Part shown: piece by piece, positions 11,900 to 15,167 of the stretch
How the letters are laid out: every line of letters begins with the position of its first letter
Numbering within the stretch: the stretch's first letter is position 1
NCBI GenBank assembly: GCA_036481345.1
Contig: JAZGHU010000063.1
Coordinates: forward strand, 1 to 15,167
Length of the DNA stretch: 15,167 nucleotides
Source: JAAOYC01 sp036481345
GTDB lineage: Archaea > Nanobdellota > Nanobdellia > Woesearchaeales > WJKL01
Direction: 5' to 3'
Position numbers and translations under genes: made by a program
The notes under the pieces: model-generated
The model's database searches: none
The model's input: the letters and a program-made list of their open reading frames with translations, nothing else
What the model was told of the DNA's origin: nothing

Positions 11900-13069
11900 A
11901 TGGCTGGGAAAAAAGCAGTAAAAGTAGGAAAGAAGAAAGAAAAAGCACAGCTTACTGAAAGAAAGAAGCTAACTACTTCTGAGAAGATTAGAGAACTGGA
12001 AGAGCAGATAGGCAAGACAAAATACAATAAGAAAACACAGCATGCAATTGGCCTTATGAAAGCGAAGCTTGCTATGCTTAAAGAAAAAGCAGTTCAAAGA
12101 GCTTCTACTGGAAAATCAAAAGGAGATGATAGATTTACAGTAAGAAAGACAGGAGATGGAACTGCTGTTTTGTTGGGATTTCCATCTGTAGGAAAATCTA
12201 CTTTACTGAACAAAATAACTAATGCTAAATCTGATATTGCAGCTTATGCATTCACAACTTTAAGTGCTGTTCCTGGAATGATGCTGTATAAATATGCAAA
12301 AATTCAGATAATTGATGTTCCTGGAATTGTACATGGTGCTGCTTCTGGAAGAGGAAGAGGAAAAGAAGTTCTAGGAATAATCAGAAATGCTGATTTGATA
12401 TTGATTTTAGTTGATGCCCAGCATCCTGAACATTATAAGGCATTGTTAAAAGAGATTTATGAGACAGGAGTCAGAATTAATAAGGAAAGGCCTGATGTTA
12501 AGATTACAAAAAAAGCAAGAGGGGGGGTTGGAGTTGGAACAACTGTAAAGCTTACTAAAATTGACAAGAAGATGATTACTGATATTATGAGAGAGATGAA
12601 GATATCAAATGCTGATGTTTTGATAAGGACTGATATAAGTGCTGATGAATTAATTGATGTTATAGAAGGAAATAAAAGATATACAAAAGCTCTTACTGTT
12701 ATTACTAAGAAAGATTTAGTTAGTGAAAGAAGATTAGATAAGATTAAGAAAGATGTTAAAGCAGATGTTGTTGTTTCAGCAGAGAAAGAAGAAGGTATTA
12801 AAGAGTTGAAAGAAGGGATTTATAATAGATTAGGAGTAATTAGGATATTTTTGAAAGAGGTAAACAAACAAGCTGATATGGAAGAACCATTGATTATGTT
12901 TAAAGGCAGCACAATAAGAGATGTTTGCTCTAAACTGCACAAAGATTTTGTTGAAAAATTTAAATTTGCAAGATTATGGGGAAAAGGAGCTAAATTTGAC
13001 GGACAGATATTCAAGAAAATGGATAAAGAATTGATGGATAAGGATGTTTTAGAACTGCATATGAATTAA
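11900..13069 (+). CDS. drg: DRG-family GTPase (Obg-related, TGS domain)
   Basis: A 389-residue GTPase of the developmentally regulated GTP-binding protein family, which acts on the ribosome in eukaryotes. A basic N-terminal extension (1-25) and a helical segment KIRELEEQIGKTKYNKKTQ (29-47) precede the G domain. G1 is GFPSVGKST (93-101), G2 the FTT around 118-120, G3 DVPG (139-142), and the DRG-specific HGAASGRGRGKEVL follows. G4 is TKKD (269-272) instead of the usual NKxD. G5 is the SA at 293-294. A TGS domain fills the C-terminus (about 313-388, IFLKEV to LELHMN). The start is leaderless, 26.5 bases from the TATA box at 11870-11877. Obg is an alternative family but lacks this layout. Confidence 0.94.
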   Translation: MAGKKAVKVGKKKEKAQLTERKKLTTSEKIRELEEQIGKTKYNKKTQHAIGLMKAKLAMLKEKAVQRASTGKSKGDDRFTVRKTGDGTAVLLGFPSVGKSTLLNKITNAKSDIAAYAFTTLSAVPGMMLYKYAKIQIIDVPGIVHGAASGRGRGKEVLGIIRNADLILILVDAQHPEHYKALLKEIYETGVRINKERPDVKITKKARGGVGVGTTVKLTKIDKKMITDIMREMKISNADVLIRTDISADELIDVIEGNKRYTKALTVITKKDLVSERRLDKIKKDVKADVVVSAEKEEGIKELKEGIYNRLGVIRIFLKEVNKQADMEEPLIMFKGSTIRDVCSKLHKDFVEKFKFARLWGKGAKFDGQIFKKMDKELMDKDVLELHMN

Positions 13070-13087
13070 ATTTTCTGAGAAAAACCC

Positions 13088-13124
13088 GAAGTAAAGTTTT
13101 GTTGAAAACAGACTTCATTTTTTC
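13088..13124 (+). terminator. Terminator-like hairpin after the DRG gene
   Basis: GAAGT (13088-13092) pairs with ACTTC (13112-13116), and GTTTT (13096-13100) with AAAAC (13105-13109) around a GTTG loop. A T run (13118-13123) follows. A second small hairpin, CTTCG (13124-13128) with CGAAG (13135-13139), comes directly after and abuts the next promoter. Confidence 0.55.
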
Positions 13125-13139
13125 TTCGAAAAACCGAAG

Positions 13140-13148
13140 TTTTAAATA
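13140..13148 (+). promoter_or_regulatory. TATA box of the small unknown gene
   Basis: TTTTAAATA is centred 26 bases before about 13170, so the leader would be only about ten bases. That leader is nearly all Shine-Dalgarno (AGGTGA, 13170-13175) plus spacer before the ATG at 13181. Confidence 0.5.
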
Positions 13149-13180
13149 CCCTGAAAAAATCAAATTCTTAGGTGATTATT

Positions 13181-13417
13181 ATGGCAACAAAAAAAACTGA
13201 TGTTTCAAATGATGAACAAATTGGATTTCATAAAGGAGCTTTGGCTACTTTAGCAAAAGAAAGAGAAGAGATGATGAAAATTCTTCAGATTGTTGAGCAG
13301 TTAATGCAGATGCATATCAAAGGATTAAAGGATCTTGGAGTTGATCTTGAGAAAGCTGCTAAAGAAGCTATGAAGAAAGCTAAAACAAAGAAATCTATGG
13401 ATGATATGTTAAAGTAA
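13181..13417 (+). CDS. Small helical protein of unknown function
   Basis: A 78-residue protein that I do not recognise as a named family. After a polar start (MATKKTDVSNDEQ) comes a helix-rich middle, IGFHKGALATLAKEREEMMKILQIVEQLMQMHIKGLKDLGVDL, with heptad-like hydrophobic spacing that suggests a coiled coil. A very basic tail (AKEAMKKAKTKKS) ends in MDDMLK. There are no cysteines, no signal peptide and no membrane segment. The ATG at 13181 is chosen because AGGTGA lies 5 bases upstream; a GTG at 13172 would add three residues but lies within that site. It has its own promoter and upstream terminator, so it is transcribed alone. Its stop abuts the infB stop with no base between. Confidence 0.8.
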   Translation: MATKKTDVSNDEQIGFHKGALATLAKEREEMMKILQIVEQLMQMHIKGLKDLGVDLEKAAKEAMKKAKTKKSMDDMLK

Positions 13418-15167
13418 TTAAATACCCCAAACAGGGTTTTCTTTTCTTTTTATTTCTGCAATTTCTTTTAAAATATCTTTTTCTTCTTGAGAAAGATGTT
13501 TTTTCAATTCTTTTGCTTTTCTGAAATCATCTTCTGAAATATCTGATAATAGAATTTCTGTTTCTCCTATCTGTCTGCCAATTGTGATGCCTTCAACTGA
13601 TATAGCAACTTGTTCTCCTTTTTTTGCTTCTTTTACTGAATCTTGATCTGCTTGGATTGTCCTTACTTCATTTAGTTTTGTTCCATCTGACTTCATTATT
13701 GATGTTCCTGCTTTTAGTATTCCTATAAGAACTTCAACACCAAATACAGCAGGATTGTTTTGTCTAAAGATATATCCTTTGCCAAGCATTTTTAATTTAC
13801 AAGGACGAGCAATTGTATCTAATTCTTTTGCTTCTTGTCTCTTAGTTTCTTCTTCCTGCCATTTTTCCAGATCTTCAATGATTTTGTAGATAACATCATT
13901 TGTTATGATCTTAACTTTTGAGGATTTTACATCAATATCTGGAGAGGTCTTGACACTAAATCCCAATACTACTGCTTGCAATGGATCTTTTTCAAGCATT
14001 GATTCTGCTTCTGTCAGATCTTTTTTAGAAATATCTCCGATTGTTGCTTTTCTGATTGGAATTCCTTTTCCTCTTAATAAATTATCCATTGCTTCTAATG
14101 ATCCAAGAGTATCTGCTTTTACAATTATTCCTTCTGCTTCTGTCTCAATAAGAACTTCCTGAACTTCTTTTTGGATCTGTTCTTTTGTCTCTTCTATATT
14201 TTCTGTTGAATGTATTGGCATGCCTGCAACTGCTTCATCAATATCTTTTGCAGAGATCTTAACTCCTGTTGCTGCTACTATTTCTTTTACTGCTTTGTAT
14301 TTTGTACGTTTATCTCTCATCTCTTGCAATGGAGCTGGCTGCATCATTGCTTTTACTTTTGTAACAATTGGCTCGCCTAATGAACCAATTACAATTGTAT
14401 CATTAACTTTTAAGCATCCATTGTAGATTATAACATCTAAAGTTTTTCCTAGGCCTTTGTCTTCTTTTACTTCAAGAATAATTCCTTTTGCCTGGGATTT
14501 TGTATCGCATTCTAGTTTATCTCCTAAATATCTTTGAGCTAATCCTGTCATGACCATCAGTAATTCTGGAATTCCTGCTCCTGTTTCTGCTGAAGTTGGA
14601 ATCATTGCAATCTGTTTTGTATAGTCTTGAACTCTATCAAAACGTTCTGATTCAAATCCTAGTTCGTGTAAAGATCCAACAAGTTCGTAAAGTTTAGTCT
14701 CAATCTGTTTTTTTACTGCTTCTTCTTGAGATTCTATCTGCTGCAATAATGGTGTATCCATTGGCCTATATCCTGGAATAAGATCAACTTTGTTTAATGC
14801 GATTATAAATGGCGTTTTATAGGATTTTAGAATTTCAATTGCTTCTTGTGTCTGAGGCATGATTCCTTCGTTGATGTCTATTACAACAATTGCAATGTCT
14901 GCTAAGTTTCCTCCTCTTTTTCTTAAAGAAGTGAAAGCAGCGTGTCCTGGAGTATCTACAAATAATAATCCTGGAATTGTCAGATCTAGTTTTAATGCAT
15001 CTAGTAATGGGCCTGAAACTTTTTGAATTGTTGTTAATGGGATGATAGAAGCTCCAATTGCTTGTGTGATTGCTCCTGCTTCTGCTTTTGCAACAGAGGT
15101 TCCCCTAATTCTATCTAAGATAGATGTCTTACCGTGGTCTACATGACCTTCTACTGTGCAGATTGGA
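13418..15167 (-). CDS. infB: Translation initiation factor IF-2 (aIF5B), 5' end cut by the window
   Basis: The frame runs open from the right edge to a TAA at 13418-13420, giving 582 visible residues; only a handful at the N-terminus should be missing. This GTPase joins the ribosomal subunits and positions initiator tRNA. G1 is GHVDHGKT (7-14), G3 DTPGH (71-75), G4 NKVD (125-128) and G5 SAETG (about 192-196). Domain II follows (ILEVKEDKGLGKTLDVIIYNG). Domain III contains IIVKADTLGSLEAM, and domain IV the C-terminal beta barrel ending in a helix with KENPVWGI. An internal ATG at 14858-14860 is not the start, because the G1 and G3 motifs lie upstream of it. No intein interrupts the visible part. 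Confidence 0.97.
   Translation of the reverse strand, partial: PICTVEGHVDHGKTSILDRIRGTSVAKAEAGAITQAIGASIIPLTTIQKVSGPLLDALKLDLTIPGLLFVDTPGHAAFTSLRKRGGNLADIAIVVIDINEGIMPQTQEAIEILKSYKTPFIIALNKVDLIPGYRPMDTPLLQQIESQEEAVKKQIETKLYELVGSLHELGFESERFDRVQDYTKQIAMIPTSAETGAGIPELLMVMTGLAQRYLGDKLECDTKSQAKGIILEVKEDKGLGKTLDVIIYNGCLKVNDTIVIGSLGEPIVTKVKAMMQPAPLQEMRDKRTKYKAVKEIVAATGVKISAKDIDEAVAGMPIHSTENIEETKEQIQKEVQEVLIETEAEGIIVKADTLGSLEAMDNLLRGKGIPIRKATIGDISKKDLTEAESMLEKDPLQAVVLGFSVKTSPDIDVKSSKVKIITNDVIYKIIEDLEKWQEEETKRQEAKELDTIARPCKLKMLGKGYIFRQNNPAVFGVEVLIGILKAGTSIMKSDGTKLNEVRTIQADQDSVKEAKKGEQVAISVEGITIGRQIGETEILLSDISEDDFRKAKELKKHLSQEEKDILKEIAEIKRKENPVWGI

Noticed and set aside
14858..14860. Internal ATG as the true IF-2 start
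   Set aside because: The G1 (GHVDHGKT) and G3 (DTPGH) motifs are encoded in frame upstream of it, so the gene continues to the window edge.
13418..15167. Possible intein in IF-2
   Set aside because: The G motifs and domains follow each other at normal distances with no insertion or splice-junction residues.
1..15167. CRISPR arrays, insertion sequences, rRNA genes or a defence island
   Set aside because: Reading both strands showed no regularly spaced repeats, transposase motifs, terminal inverted repeats or rRNA-like stretches.

Overview
The window reads as AT-rich, very compact archaeal chromosome. The gene set is archaeal: an HMf-type histone, aIF5A with its hypusine-site lysine, ribosomal proteins eL40 and eL43 (L37Ae), RNA polymerase subunit P, the KEOPS subunit Pcc1, prefoldin beta, a UPF0147 protein, class I release factor aRF1, a DRG-type GTPase, IF-2/aIF5B and archaeal-type TrmJ. 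A tRNA-Pro carries a short intron that folds as a bulge-helix-bulge. Small reduced-looking genes, frequent 4-nt overlaps and abutting stops suggest a DPANN archaeon, perhaps Woesearchaeota or Pacearchaeota. That placement is inference; no marker gene was compared.

Layout. 1-223 (-): start of a secreted protein cut by the window edge. 346-3106 (+): PEP synthase followed one base later by an FHA-like protein. 3160-3633 (-): four-helix membrane protein of unknown role. 3719-4036 (+): PadR-like winged-helix protein. 4031-6683 (-): a probable operon in the order histone, aIF5A, eL40, site-2 protease, TrmJ. 6766-8000 (-): histidine phosphatase overlapping a SprT-like metalloprotease. 8094-8750 (+): lone nucleotidyltransferase. 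8754-9851 (-): aRF1. 9961-11240 (+): tRNA-Pro, eL43, RpoP, Pcc1, prefoldin beta and UPF0147, packed with overlaps. 11287-11847 (-): minimal MscS-like channel. 11900-13069 (+): DRG GTPase. 13181-13417 (+): small unknown protein. 13418-15167 (-): IF-2, cut at its N-terminus by the window end.

Most genes belong to information processing: chromatin, transcription, tRNA modification, initiation, elongation and termination. Two initiation styles appear. Some genes have strong Shine-Dalgarno sites (1-223, ppsA, FHA, aIF5A). Others have a TATA box about 26 bases before the ATG and so are probably leaderless (3633-, 8000-, 9851-, 11847-, 11900+). The clearest case is a palindromic TATA box at 11870-11877, exactly equidistant from two divergent start codons.

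I see no mobile element, CRISPR array, defence island or rRNA. The points most worth a second look are the FHA-like protein coupled to PEP synthase, the tRNA-Pro/eL43 junction, the symmetric divergent promoters, and the unassigned small genes at 3160-3633, 3719-4036 and 13181-13417.
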